Assembly (NCBI RefSeq): GCF_001440035.1
Contig: NZ_LJYG01000102.1
Span: forward strand, 40,155 to 87,917
Length of the DNA: 47,763 nt
Direction: 5' to 3'
DNA from: Bradyrhizobium manausense
Lineage (GTDB): Bacteria > Pseudomonadota > Alphaproteobacteria > Rhizobiales > Xanthobacteraceae
Shown here: positions 1-8,279 of the stretch, piece after piece
Position numbering within the stretch: the stretch's first letter is position 1
Layout of the letters: the number at the start of each line of letters is the position of its first letter
Made by a program: the position numbers and the translations under genes
Notes under the pieces: generated by a model
What the model was told of the DNA's origin: nothing
Seen by the model: the letters and a program-made list of their open reading frames with translations, nothing else
The model's database searches: none

Positions 1-918
1 AATCTGTTCTGGCTCGGCCGCTATCTCGAACGTGCCGAAGCAACGCTGCGGCTGGTGCGCGCGCTGGGCTCGCCGAGCGGGCCAAACAAGGGCACCGCGG
101 CTTCGCTGCAATCGGCCGAACGGATCCAGCGTCTGCTGGTGACCTGGGGGGCGATCTCGCAGACCTCGCGCGCGGCACCGGGGCGCATCGTCGCAGAAGC
201 CTTGCAGAGCGAGGCGCGTTTCGGCTCGGCGCTGTCGCTGGTGCGCTCGGCGCTGCGCACCGCCACCTCCCTGCGCGAGCGGCTGTCGCCCGATGCCTGG
301 CAGGTCATCACCGAGATGGCCGAGCGTCTCTCCTACGAGGTCGAGGACGACGACAGCGTGCTGAGCGCGGCCGAGCTGACCCTGCAGGAACTTGCCAGCT
401 TCGCCGGCCTTGCGCAGGAGAACATGAACCGCGCCGCCGGCTGGCGCTTCCTCGATATCGGCCGCCGGACCGAGCGCGCCATCAACACCGCGCGCTTCGC
501 GAGGCAGTTCGCCTATGACGAGGCCGGCGATGAGGATCTCGACATCCTGCTGACGCTTGTCGATTCCCAGATCACCTATCGCTCGCGCTATCTGCTGGCG
601 CCGATCCTGGCGCCGGTGCGCGATCTCGCGGTGCTCGACAGCTACAATCCGCGCTCGGTCGCGTTCCAGGTCGCGACCTTGAACGAGCATATCGCGGCGC
701 TGCCGAGCCTGAAGGAGCACGGCCTGATCGAACAGCCGCAGCGGCTTGCGGTGGCGGTGCAGGCGATGCTGGCGACTGCGGAGGCCGAGAAGCTCGAGGT
801 CAAGGCGCTGTTCGCGCTGGAGCAGGACCTGCTCAGCCTCGCCGAGGCGATCGGGCTGCATTACTTCCCGCATGGTCCGAATGCGAGCCGGCCGGAAAAG
901 CTGACGGGGCTGGCGTGA
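1..918 (+). CDS. Alpha-E domain protein (DUF403), 5' end missing
   Basis: The reading frame is open from the first base of the window, so the N-terminus lies outside. The first visible residues (NLFWLGRYLERAEATLRL) match the opening helix usual in alpha-E (DUF403) proteins, so only a few residues are probably missing. The rest is almost entirely alpha-helical, with repeated RxxExAR patterns such as RAINTARFARQF. Alpha-E proteins are commonly encoded with a circularly permuted ATP-grasp protein and a transglutaminase, and are thought to take part in making or modifying a peptide; the biochemical role is unproven. The stop overlaps the start of the transglutaminase gene by four bases (GTGA), so the two are probably translated together. 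The ATP-grasp gene would be expected just to the left. Confidence 0.9.
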   Translation, partial: NLFWLGRYLERAEATLRLVRALGSPSGPNKGTAASLQSAERIQRLLVTWGAISQTSRAAPGRIVAEALQSEARFGSALSLVRSALRTATSLRERLSPDAWQVITEMAERLSYEVEDDDSVLSAAELTLQELASFAGLAQENMNRAAGWRFLDIGRRTERAINTARFARQFAYDEAGDEDLDILLTLVDSQITYRSRYLLAPILAPVRDLAVLDSYNPRSVAFQVATLNEHIAALPSLKEHGLIEQPQRLAVAVQAMLATAEAEKLEVKALFALEQDLLSLAEAIGLHYFPHGPNASRPEKLTGLA

Positions 919-1793
919 TCTACGACATCCAGCACGTCACCACCTACGAATATGAGAACCCGGTCAGCTTCGCCCGCTGCACGCTGCGGCTCGAGCCGAA
1001 CAGCGCCCACGGTCAGGAGCTGATCTCGCACAAGGTCGAGATCCGCCCGCGTCCGTCCGAGCGCAACGTCCGCCGCGACTTCTTCGGCACGCTGACCGAG
1101 AGCATCGTCATCGAAACCGCGCATCGCAATTTGCGCATCGACTCGCGCTCGCGCGTTTCCGTCGATCGCAAGCCGCCGGCGCGCGATGCCGCGAGCCCGA
1201 GCTGGGAGAGTATCCGCGACATTGCCTTCGAGGCCACGAGCCTCGGGCCATCCTCGCCGGTGGGCTATGTCTTTGCCAGTCCGCTGGTGCCGGTTCTGCG
1301 CCCCGTCAGCGCCTACGCTGCGGAGAGCTTCAGGCCCGACACCGGCATCCTCGCCGGCGCGGTTGATCTGATGCACCGCATCCGCGCCGAGTTTCGCTAC
1401 GACCCCAAGGCCACTGCGATCTCGACGCCGCTCAACGAGGTCTTCGACAAGCGCCACGGCGTCTGCCAGGATTTCGCTCATGTCATGATCGCGGGACTGC
1501 GCGGGCTCGGCCTGCCTGCGGCTTATGTCAGCGGATACCTGCGCACCATTCCACCGCCGGGCCAGGCGCGCTTGCAGGGCGCGGACGCAACGCATGCCTG
1601 GGTGTCGCTGTGGTGCGGGGCCGAGCTCGGCTGGATCGATTTCGATCCGACCAACGATCTTCTGGTCGCCAACGACCACATCGTGCTGGCGGTCGGCCGC
1701 GATTTCTCCGATGTGTCCCCGGTCGACGGCATCATCGTCGGCTCGCCGAAGCAGAAGCTCGGCGTCGCCGTGGACGTGCTGCTGGTGGAATGA
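915..1793 (+). CDS. Transglutaminase-like cysteine peptidase family protein
   Basis: This encodes a 292-residue protein with an N-terminal beta-rich Bact_transglu_N-type region (YDIQHVTTYEYENPV) and a C-terminal transglutaminase core. The catalytic triad is visible: Cys184 in GVCQDFAH, His227 in DATHAWVSL and Asp244 in IDFDPTND. The start is a GTG inside the stop of the alpha-E gene (GTGA overlap). No signal peptide is seen, so it should act in the cytoplasm. Bacterial members are thought to work as peptidases or amide-forming enzymes rather than protein cross-linkers. The tie to alpha-E places it in the ATP-grasp/alpha-E/transglutaminase gene set; its substrate is unknown. Confidence 0.92.
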   Translation: MIYDIQHVTTYEYENPVSFARCTLRLEPNSAHGQELISHKVEIRPRPSERNVRRDFFGTLTESIVIETAHRNLRIDSRSRVSVDRKPPARDAASPSWESIRDIAFEATSLGPSSPVGYVFASPLVPVLRPVSAYAAESFRPDTGILAGAVDLMHRIRAEFRYDPKATAISTPLNEVFDKRHGVCQDFAHVMIAGLRGLGLPAAYVSGYLRTIPPPGQARLQGADATHAWVSLWCGAELGWIDFDPTNDLLVANDHIVLAVGRDFSDVSPVDGIIVGSPKQKLGVAVDVLLVE

Positions 1794-2105
1794 TCCGTCC
1801 GCAATGCGGTGGAGGCGCCCTGGCCGCGCCGCAGCGGTGCCGCCGGTACCTATACGTCATTCCGCATAAGATGAACGGTCGGCCATTGCACATGCCGGCA
1901 CAGCGGCCGCACGGCCTTGCTGCGGCGTGCATCGCAGTGTGACCGCATCCGTGATGTTGCGCGGCGGGAGAGTAACACATTTACGTATTTTTGTTCCGGG
2001 ATTTGGTCAGTCGCCCCAGATTGGGCTATGCTGGCGGCTGCGTCGAGGACCAGAATGAGGCTCGGGAGTTGCCGTGGGACACCACCGACAGACGGGACTG
2101 CATCC
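1794..2105. other. Intergenic region without a gene
   Basis: About 310 bases separate the transglutaminase gene from the preferred start of the HD hydrolase gene. The hydrolase frame stays open upstream to 1917, but the extra residues are low-complexity and unlike the family, so I read this as non-coding. The only candidate signal is a weak housekeeping promoter at 2003-2032. No terminator or repeat was seen. Confidence 0.5.
2003..2032 (+). promoter_or_regulatory. Possible sigma70-type promoter for the HD hydrolase gene
   Basis: TTGGTC (2003-2008) and TATGCT (2027-2032) are separated by 18 bases. This is a reasonable but imperfect housekeeping promoter and would give a leader of about 65 bases. 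Such matches arise easily by chance. Confidence 0.3.
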
Positions 2106-2933
2106 ATGATGACGTTACCGCGACTGGCGGCTGAATCCCTGGAGAAGTTGCTGGGCTCGTTCATGCGTCGCAGGTACGACGAGACCTATGCCAGGGTCGT
2201 GGAGGCCTCGACACGCACCGCGATGGAATGCATCGGCAACAGCGATGCGCTCTATCACAACATCGAGCATACGATGCTGGTGACGCTGGCGGCCCAGGCG
2301 ATCATGCTGGGCCGCAATCTCCATGCCCATATCGATGCCGAGGATTACATTCACGTTCTGATCGCCTGCCTTGCGCACGATATCGGCTATGTCCGCGGGC
2401 TGTTTCCGGAAGACGACGAAGACGGTTTCATCATCGACGAGGCCGGCACCAAAGTGTCATTGCCGCGCGGTGCGTCCGATGCCAGTCTGATGATATATCA
2501 CGTCGACCGCTCGAAACTTTTCGTGCGGCGGCGGTTACCGCCGATCCGTGGCGTTGACTCTGAGCGGGTTGCCCGCGCCATCGAGGGGACGCGCTTTCCG
2601 GCCCGCCAGGGCCAGGAATACGACCACGAGGCCTCGATCCTGCGCGCCGCCGATTTCATCGGACAGCTCGGCGATCCCAACTATCTGCGCAAGGCCAACG
2701 CGCTCTATTACGAGTTCGAGGAAGTCGGCATGAACCGCCAGCTCGGCTACGACTCGCCCGCCGACATCGTGAACCGCTATCCGCAATTTTACTGGAACAG
2801 CGTCGCACCGCACATCCAGACTGAGATCGGCTATCTCAACAAGACCGAGATCGGCCGGCAGTGGATCGCCAATCTCTACAGCAATGTGTTCCGCGCCGAA
2901 CGCGAGATCTCGCTGTCCGGACCGCAGAAATAG
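2106..2933 (+). CDS. HD-domain metal-dependent phosphohydrolase
   Basis: This is a 275-residue protein of the HD superfamily. The metal-binding pattern is visible as a His in ALYHNIEHT followed by the HD pair in CLAHDIGYV, with further acidic residues downstream. Such proteins hydrolyse phosphate esters, often of nucleotides or cyclic nucleotides; the substrate here cannot be deduced. I chose the ATG pair at 2106/2109 (MMTLPRLAAES) because the 63 residues encoded further upstream look non-coding, but there is no strong ribosome-binding site, so the exact start is uncertain. The gene converges with the ECF sigma gene, with only three bases between their stops and no terminator. Confidence 0.8.
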   Translation: MMTLPRLAAESLEKLLGSFMRRRYDETYARVVEASTRTAMECIGNSDALYHNIEHTMLVTLAAQAIMLGRNLHAHIDAEDYIHVLIACLAHDIGYVRGLFPEDDEDGFIIDEAGTKVSLPRGASDASLMIYHVDRSKLFVRRRLPPIRGVDSERVARAIEGTRFPARQGQEYDHEASILRAADFIGQLGDPNYLRKANALYYEFEEVGMNRQLGYDSPADIVNRYPQFYWNSVAPHIQTEIGYLNKTEIGRQWIANLYSNVFRAEREISLSGPQK

Positions 2934-2936
2934 AAC

Positions 2937-3536
2937 TCAACCGGTCTGCGCGACGGCACCACTGCTGGCGCCTTCGATGCAATCGCGCCGAACGGAATCC
3001 AACGTCCGCCGCAGCCAGGTCTTGATCGTCCCGACCGGCACCCCGAAGCGCTCTGCCAGCATCCTCCGGCTTTCGCCATCGAGATAAGCCCGCGACAGCA
3101 GTTGACGGCGTTGATCGGGAAGCCGCTGAATGGCGCGAGCCGCGATCGGTTGAACGAGGTCGTAGTCGAACGCACTTTCGTGCTCGGAGATTTCGGGCAC
3201 CGACAGCGCTTCGTCGAAATCCGCCATCGGCACCTGCTTGAGCCTGACAGCGTCGATCGCGGTGTGGCGCATGATCGCACACATCCAGGTGATCGGTGAG
3301 GAACGGGCGGGATCGAAGCGGGCCGCATGTTTCCAGATCTTCAAATAGGCGTCCTGGAGCAGGTCATCGAGATCGGCGTTCACAGGCGCAATCGGACGTG
3401 CAGTCATGCGCAGCTTGTTGCGCGTCGCGGCGAAAAGCTCGGCGAAGGCGCGCTGGTCGCCGCGCCCGACGCGGGCGAGAAGATCGCTCAGGCGTTCGAT
3501 CGTCGGGTCCCGTGCCGTCCGTCTGGCGCAGCTCAT
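2937..3536 (-). CDS. ECF-family RNA polymerase sigma factor without its own anti-sigma
   Basis: This encodes 199 residues with the two ECF sigma domains. Region 2 contains DLDDLLQDAYLKIWKHAARF, and region 4 has a helix-turn-helix (RRMLAERFGVPVGTIKTWLRRTL). I chose ATG 3536 because GGAGG sits at optimal distance; the ATG pair at 3551/3554 would add six residues. It follows the chrR-like gene on the same strand by about 70 bases, so it may be the third gene of the rpoE-chrR operon. The next gene, an HD hydrolase, is convergent, so no separate anti-sigma gene is visible. Whether ChrR also restrains this sigma factor is unknown. Confidence 0.9.
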   Translation of the reverse strand: MSCARRTARDPTIERLSDLLARVGRGDQRAFAELFAATRNKLRMTARPIAPVNADLDDLLQDAYLKIWKHAARFDPARSSPITWMCAIMRHTAIDAVRLKQVPMADFDEALSVPEISEHESAFDYDLVQPIAARAIQRLPDQRRQLLSRAYLDGESRRMLAERFGVPVGTIKTWLRRTLDSVRRDCIEGASSGAVAQTG

Positions 3537-3604
3537 TCCCTCATCCTCCATCATTGCTTGCCAGGAGAACGGCGGCGCGATGCGACTGGATCACATGGGG
3601 ATGC

Positions 3605-4258
3605 TCAAAGCCGAACGAAGGGCGAGATCAACCGGCCAAGCCAACCGTGCATCTGCAAGTCGCCGCGCATGGCCACAAGGCAAAGGCACGGCATGTCGCT
3701 GCCGACGATCGGCTGGTGATCGACCTCGCCGTCGCCGAAGTCGAAATCGCCTGGCCTGAAATCGCCGCCCTGATGGCTGAAGCTGCCTTTGAGCACCAGG
3801 GTCAGCTCCGTCCCCGTATGCGAATGCTCCAGCATGCGCGTGCCGGGTGCGGACCACAGCAGGAACGCGCGCGAGGTGTCCGCGCCAGGCAGAACGATCG
3901 GCTGCATCTTGACGCCTGGTGCCACGCGCCGACTCTTGGCGAACCGGCATTTGCGCAGCATCTCGGGCAGGTCATCGTCAAGCAGCGGCACCGGCCGCGA
4001 AGAGGCCGGCGCATGCGTTGATGTCGTCTCCGGCTCGTCGATCGCAGCCATGATCGTCGCGAACGCATCGTCCGCCATGGCGACCGGAGCGGCCTGTTCA
4101 AGCGCGGCACCCGCAAGCTGCTCGATCGCGGCGATGAAACGCTTGCAGCGTGGACATTGCGCGGCATGGACGCCGATGACGAGGCGATCGGCTTCGTCGA
4201 GCCGGCCGGCGGCGAAATCGCCCAGCAGATCTTCGGGTGGATGATGGTTGATGGTCAT
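3605..4258 (-). CDS. chrR: ChrR-like zinc-binding anti-sigma factor with C-terminal cupin
   Basis: This 217-residue protein has an N-terminal zinc anti-sigma (ZAS) domain with an early His (H5/H6) then His31-x3-Cys35-x2-Cys38. Its C-terminal cupin half carries candidate metal ligands His145, His147, Glu151 and His181, followed by a Cys191-x-Cys193 pair. The layout matches ChrR of Rhodobacter sphaeroides, which holds sigma-E inactive and releases it under singlet oxygen or organic peroxide stress. It starts one base after the stop of the upstream sigma gene, implying translational coupling and a matched sigma/anti-sigma pair in the cytoplasm. Identification as the ChrR family is strong; the inducing signal in this organism is inferred. 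Confidence 0.93.
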   Translation of the reverse strand: MTINHHPPEDLLGDFAAGRLDEADRLVIGVHAAQCPRCKRFIAAIEQLAGAALEQAAPVAMADDAFATIMAAIDEPETTSTHAPASSRPVPLLDDDLPEMLRKCRFAKSRRVAPGVKMQPIVLPGADTSRAFLLWSAPGTRMLEHSHTGTELTLVLKGSFSHQGGDFRPGDFDFGDGEVDHQPIVGSDMPCLCLVAMRGDLQMHGWLGRLISPFVRL

Positions 4259-4259
4259 G

Positions 4260-4922
4260 TCAATCGTCCAAGAGATCTCTGAGCCGCGCCATGGCGAGCC
4301 TGATGCGAGACTTCACCGTTCCGAGCGGGATACCGAGCCTTTCCGCGATCTCGCTATGCGGCTGCTCCTCGATAAACGACATTCGGATCACGGTGGATTG
4401 CTCGTCTGACAATTGCTGAAGCGCCGCCGATACGCGCGATATGTCGTCGCGCCTGGTCATCAGGGTTTCCGGCGAGTCAGCGACCTCGGGCGTCTCATCT
4501 TGCTGCGCGCTCACGGCAGCCTTGGCCAGCCGCGTCGCAGCCCTGGCGGAATCGATCCGCAGATTGCGCGCGATCGTGAAAATCCACGCAGCCGCGCCTG
4601 CGGACGTCGGGTCGAACCGGGCCGCCTTCCGCCAAACCGTCAGGAGCGTCATTTGCGCGATCTCCTCCGCGGCATCGGCATTCATCCCGGTCTTGACCAG
4701 GAATCCCTTCACGCGCGGAGCAAAATGCTCGAACAAAAGCTTGAACGCGTCCCGATCGCCATGGGCCGCGACACGTCCGATCAATTCAGCCCATTCCACT
4801 GTCGCCTTGGGCCTTTCTTTGGGCCTTTCGCCTGAAACTCGTCGAGGCCAATCCCGCCGGGGAACTGCTGCAGGCTTGCTGCGCCACAGGGGCCTGCTCG
4901 CAGCGCTAAGACCGGTCGTCAT
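4260..4922 (-). CDS. rpoE: ECF sigma factor, RpoE/SigE type paired with ChrR
   Basis: This encodes 220 residues. Region 2 includes AAEEIAQMTLLTVWRKAARF and a -10 recognition helix with AAAWIFTIARNLRID. Region 4 ends in HSEIAERLGIPLGTVKSRI, the DNA-binding helix-turn-helix. I chose ATG 4922 because AGAGG lies about four bases upstream; a TTG at 4946 is possible but less likely. The chrR-like gene begins one base after its stop. By analogy with Rhodobacter, it should direct the response to singlet oxygen and related oxidants. A candidate self-recognised promoter lies just upstream at 4947-4976. The oxidoreductase and hydrolase genes that diverge to the right could be targets. Confidence 0.93.
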   Translation of the reverse strand: MTTGLSAASRPLWRSKPAAVPRRDWPRRVSGERPKERPKATVEWAELIGRVAAHGDRDAFKLLFEHFAPRVKGFLVKTGMNADAAEEIAQMTLLTVWRKAARFDPTSAGAAAWIFTIARNLRIDSARAATRLAKAAVSAQQDETPEVADSPETLMTRRDDISRVSAALQQLSDEQSTVIRMSFIEEQPHSEIAERLGIPLGTVKSRIRLAMARLRDLLDD

Positions 4923-4946
4923 GGAGCCTCTGATAACATGTCCCAA

Positions 4947-4976
4947 CCATAACGCCGGGCATGGCCATCCGGATCA
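4947..4976 (-). promoter_or_regulatory. Candidate RpoE-type autoregulatory promoter
   Basis: On the minus strand TGATCC (4976-4971) is followed after 18 bases by TTATGG (4952-4947). TGATCC is the exact -35 element known for Rhodobacter sigma-E promoters, where the spacing is also about 18; the -10 element there is TAAG-like, which matches poorly. Transcription would start about 18 bases before the sigma gene ATG. Confidence 0.5.
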
Positions 4977-5117
4977 CTCCATGAACCGGCTTGTTTTAGG
5001 GGCCGGGCCCGGGCGCGACAAGCCTCGGCGTTCTGAACCGCATGAGGCTGTGCGCCGAAACGGATGGATTGCCGGAGGCGTTCGATTTACGCTGCGGGAG
5101 GTAGCGAGGTGCGCAGC

Positions 5118-6008
5118 ATGCAATACAAATCCGTCACGACTGAGGTTCTGGAGATTGCCTATCTCGACTACGGCGCGCGCGATGGCTGGCCCTGCATCAT
5201 GGGCCACGGCTTTCCCTATGACGTAAACGCCTATGCCGAGGCCGCGCCGATCCTGGCCCAAGCGGGCGCACGGGTGCTGGTGCCGTGGCTGCGCGGCTAT
5301 GGGCCGACGCGGTTCCGCTTCCCGCAGACGTTGCGTTCCGGCGAGCAGGCGGCGCTGGGCGCCGATCTCTTGGCCTTCATGGATGCGCTCAAAATCGAAC
5401 GCGCCGTCGTCGGCGGCTATGATTGGGGCGGCCGTGCGGCCTGCATCGTCTCGGTGCTCCACCCCGAGCGCGTCGTCGGGCTCGTCTCCGGCAATTCCTA
5501 CAACATCCAGAACATCGCGCGCGCGATGGAGCCGGCTTCGCCGCCGCATGAGGCCGCGCTGTGGTACCAATATTTCTTCCACAACGAGCGCGGCCGCCGC
5601 GCACTGGAGCGTAACCGGCGCGGCTTTGCCCGGCAGCTCTGGACGATGTGGTCGCCGAAATGGCAATTCGATGACGCGACCTTCGACAGAAGTGCGGTGT
5701 CGTTCGACAATCCTGATTTCGTCGACGTCGTGATCCATTCCTATCGCCACCGCTTCGCGCTGGTCGAAGGTGATCCCGCCTACGCCGCGATCGAGGCGAA
5801 GCTCGCCGCGCAGCCACAGGTCCGCGTCCCCACGATCGCGATCGACGGCGACAGCGACGGCGTCATCCCGGGTACCGCTCATCATGCGGAGAAATTCGAG
5901 GGTTTCTACCAGCGGCGCGTCTTCGCCGGCGCCGGTCACAATCTGCCGCAGGAGCGGCCCGCCGAATGGGCGCAGGCCGTGCTGGACGTGCGGAAAGCGG
6001 CGTCCTGA
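5118..6008 (+). CDS. Alpha/beta hydrolase, epoxide hydrolase/haloalkane dehalogenase type
   Basis: This encodes 296 residues with an alpha/beta-hydrolase fold. The oxyanion region is MGHGFPYD, the nucleophile elbow is GGYDWGG with Asp102, and the catalytic His is in the late AGHNLPQE segment. An Asp nucleophile followed by Trp-Gly-Gly points to epoxide hydrolases and haloalkane dehalogenases rather than serine esterases. ATG 5118 is preceded by GAGG; a GTG at 5109 with GGGAGG is an equal alternative. No signal peptide is seen. The gene diverges from the RpoE operon and is followed by a Rieske/FAD reductase, which suggests a detoxification role, but the substrate is unknown. Confidence 0.88.
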   Translation: MQYKSVTTEVLEIAYLDYGARDGWPCIMGHGFPYDVNAYAEAAPILAQAGARVLVPWLRGYGPTRFRFPQTLRSGEQAALGADLLAFMDALKIERAVVGGYDWGGRAACIVSVLHPERVVGLVSGNSYNIQNIARAMEPASPPHEAALWYQYFFHNERGRRALERNRRGFARQLWTMWSPKWQFDDATFDRSAVSFDNPDFVDVVIHSYRHRFALVEGDPAYAAIEAKLAAQPQVRVPTIAIDGDSDGVIPGTAHHAEKFEGFYQRRVFAGAGHNLPQERPAEWAQAVLDVRKAAS

Positions 6009-6012
6009 TTTT

Positions 6013-6047
6013 CGCGACCGCGGGAACTTTTCGCGGTCGCCGTCGTC
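6013..6047 (+). promoter_or_regulatory. Hairpin overlapping a weak EcfG-like promoter match
   Basis: A perfect 9-bp stem (6014-6022 with 6032-6040, loop GGAACTTTT) lies four bases after the hydrolase stop. It lacks a T tract, so it may be an mRNA-stabilising or weak termination hairpin. Its loop holds GGAAC (6023-6027), followed 16 bases later by CGTC (6044-6047), close to the EcfG pattern GGAAC-N16-CGTT. Either or both readings may be chance. Confidence 0.35.
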
Positions 6048-6076
6048 CAATCCTGAGACTGCCAGGGAGATGACAC

Positions 6077-7600
6077 ATGGCCGAGGACAAGAAGCCGAGC
6101 GGACCTGATCTGACCAAGGGCGTGGCGATTGGTGATTTCAAGGACGGCAAGCTGCTCGGCCATGTCGGCGAGGAGGACGTCCTGCTGGTGCAGGCCGGCA
6201 GCGAGATCTTTGCGATCGAGCCGCTTTGCAGCCACTATCATGGTCCGCTCGCCGAGGGGCTGGTGGTCGGCGACACCATCCGCTGCCCCTGGCATCACGC
6301 CTGCTTCGCCTTGCGGTCAGGCGAAGCCACGCGGCCGCCGGCGCTGAATGCGCTGGCAGTATGGGACGTCACGCGCGATCGGGACAGGATCACCGTTGCG
6401 CGCAAGCGCGAGGCGCCGAAGCCCTCGATCGCTCATCGCAGCGCGCCGACGTCAGAAAAATTCGTCATCGTCGGCGGCGGTGCGGCCGGCTTCGTGGCGG
6501 CCGAGACGCTTCGCCGCGAGGGCTTTGCCGGCGCCATCACCATGCTCAGCAATGACGGCGCGATGCCGGTCGACCGGCCCAACCTCTCCAAGGACTATCT
6601 CGCCGGCAACGCGCCGGAGGACTGGCTGCCGCTGCGCGGCGAGGACTATTATCAGGACGCCGGCATCGATCTCAGGCTCAATACCAGCGTCTCGGGGATC
6701 GACCCGAAGACGCGCAGCGTCACGCTCGGCAATGGCGACAAGCTGCCATTCGATCGTCTGCTGCTCGCAACCGGTGCCGAGCCGGTCAGGCTGCAGATAC
6801 CAGGCGCCGACCAGCCGCATGTCCACATCTTGCGCTCCGTCGCCGACAGCCGCGCCATCATCAAGGCATCAGGCAGCGCCAAGCGCGCGCTGGTGATCGG
6901 CGCCAGTTTCATCGGGCTCGAGGTCGCGGCCTCCTTGCGCGCGCGCAAGATCGAGGTTCACGTGGTCGCGCCCGAGGAGCGGCCGATGCAGAAGGTGCTC
7001 GGCCCCGAGATGGGTGACTTCGTCCGGTCACTGCACGAAGACAATGGCGTGATCTTTCATCTCAACGACACCGTCGAGAAGCTCGATGGCACCCGTGCCG
7101 CGCTGAAGAGTGGCGGCATGATCGAGGCCGACCTCGTCATAGCAGGCATCGGGGTCAAGCCCCGCCTCGCGCTGGCGGAGCATGCGGGGCTTGCCGTCGA
7201 TCGCGGCGTCAGCGTGAGCGAATATCTCGAGACCAGCGTCGCTGGAATCTTCGCGGCCGGCGATATCGCGCGGTGGCCGGATCCGCATTCGCGGCAGACC
7301 ATCCGCGTCGAGCACTGGGTGGTGGCGGAGCGGCAGGGCCAGACCGCGGCGCGCAACATGCTCGGCAGACGCGAGCGTTTCGACGCCGTGCCGTTCTTCT
7401 GGAGCCAGCACTACGATGTGCCCATCAACTATGTCGGCCACGCCGAGAGCTATGACGACATCGCGATCGAGGGCAGCATCAAGGACCGGGATTGCCTGTT
7501 GCGGTACCGCAAGGATGGCCGGGTGCTCGCCGTCGCCTCGATTTATCGCGATCTCGATAATCTCAAGGCCGAGCTGGAGATGGAGCGGTCGCGCGCTTGA
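6077..7600 (+). CDS. Rieske-domain FAD/NAD-dependent oxidoreductase (AIF-like)
   Basis: This encodes 507 residues in two parts. Residues 1-110 form a Rieske [2Fe-2S] domain with ligands Cys51, His53, Cys70 and His73 (CSH and CPWHH motifs). Residues from about 125 onward form a pyridine-nucleotide-disulfide-type flavoprotein: an FAD Rossmann motif (VIVGGGAAGFVAAE), a central NAD(P)H-binding motif (LVIGASFIGLEVAA) and the late FAD motif AGIFAAGDIARW. This order matches AIF-like (AIFM3-type) proteins and ferredoxin reductases fused to their own iron-sulfur domain. It probably carries electrons from NAD(P)H to an unknown acceptor in the cytoplasm. A good ribosome-binding site (AGGGAGATG) precedes ATG 6077. 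Confidence 0.93.
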   Translation: MAEDKKPSGPDLTKGVAIGDFKDGKLLGHVGEEDVLLVQAGSEIFAIEPLCSHYHGPLAEGLVVGDTIRCPWHHACFALRSGEATRPPALNALAVWDVTRDRDRITVARKREAPKPSIAHRSAPTSEKFVIVGGGAAGFVAAETLRREGFAGAITMLSNDGAMPVDRPNLSKDYLAGNAPEDWLPLRGEDYYQDAGIDLRLNTSVSGIDPKTRSVTLGNGDKLPFDRLLLATGAEPVRLQIPGADQPHVHILRSVADSRAIIKASGSAKRALVIGASFIGLEVAASLRARKIEVHVVAPEERPMQKVLGPEMGDFVRSLHEDNGVIFHLNDTVEKLDGTRAALKSGGMIEADLVIAGIGVKPRLALAEHAGLAVDRGVSVSEYLETSVAGIFAAGDIARWPDPHSRQTIRVEHWVVAERQGQTAARNMLGRRERFDAVPFFWSQHYDVPINYVGHAESYDDIAIEGSIKDRDCLLRYRKDGRVLAVASIYRDLDNLKAELEMERSRA

Positions 7601-7703
7601 TCTGCGTCAACGTCGGTGGCCGCCTGGCTGATTTGCTGGCTGCGGTCCCGGTGCCGTGCTATCCTGAGATGTGCTCTGGGGCATCACATGCAGGAGGTGC
7701 GTC

Positions 7704-8279
7704 ATGACGTCCACTTCGGATACCTCTTCCCATCTCGGCCTCGGTTCCGGCGTTGCGGCGCTGCATGGCAAATGGGGCTGGATCGTCGCCATGGGTGCGG
7801 TCTATCTCATCGCCGGCTTCGTCGCGCTCGGCAGCGTCGTGATGGCGACGGTGGCGAGCGTGCTCGTGGTCGGTGCGATGATGATCGTCGCCGGTGCAGT
7901 CGAGATCATCGGCGCCTTCCAGATGAAGAGCTGGGGCAAGTTCCTGATCTGGGTGCTGCTCGGCGTGCTCTACGTCATCGCCGGCATCCTCACCTTCGAC
8001 AACCCGCTGTTCGCGGCAGTCTTGCTGACGCTGTTTCTGGGCATATCGCTGATCGCCTCCGGTGCCGTCAGGCTGTTTCTCGCCTTCAGCATGAAGCGCG
8101 AGAGTCCGTGGGTGTGGGTCGCGTTATCAGGCGCCATCACGCTGCTGCTCGGCCTGTTGATCGTGGCGCGCTGGCCGGTCAACAGCGTCTACATCCTCGG
8201 CCTGTTCCTCGGCATCGATTTGATCATGGCGGGCGCAGGCTGGATCAGCCTCGGCCTCGCGCTGAAGCGGCGCGGATAG
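7704..8279 (+). CDS. HdeD/DUF308 family membrane protein
   Basis: This encodes 191 residues with about six transmembrane helices arranged in pairs, for example WGWIVAMGAVYLIAGFVAL and FLIWVLLGVLYVIAGILTF. Repeated G-x-x-hydrophobic-I-A-G patterns at helix ends are typical of HdeD (DUF308) proteins. In enterobacteria HdeD is linked to acid resistance; in rhizobia the role is not established. The start ATG 7704 has a near-perfect ribosome-binding site (AGGAGGTG). It stands about 100 bases after the Rieske/FAD gene and may share its transcript. It is probably an inner-membrane stress protein. Confidence 0.88.
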   Translation: MTSTSDTSSHLGLGSGVAALHGKWGWIVAMGAVYLIAGFVALGSVVMATVASVLVVGAMMIVAGAVEIIGAFQMKSWGKFLIWVLLGVLYVIAGILTFDNPLFAAVLLTLFLGISLIASGAVRLFLAFSMKRESPWVWVALSGAITLLLGLLIVARWPVNSVYILGLFLGIDLIMAGAGWISLGLALKRRG

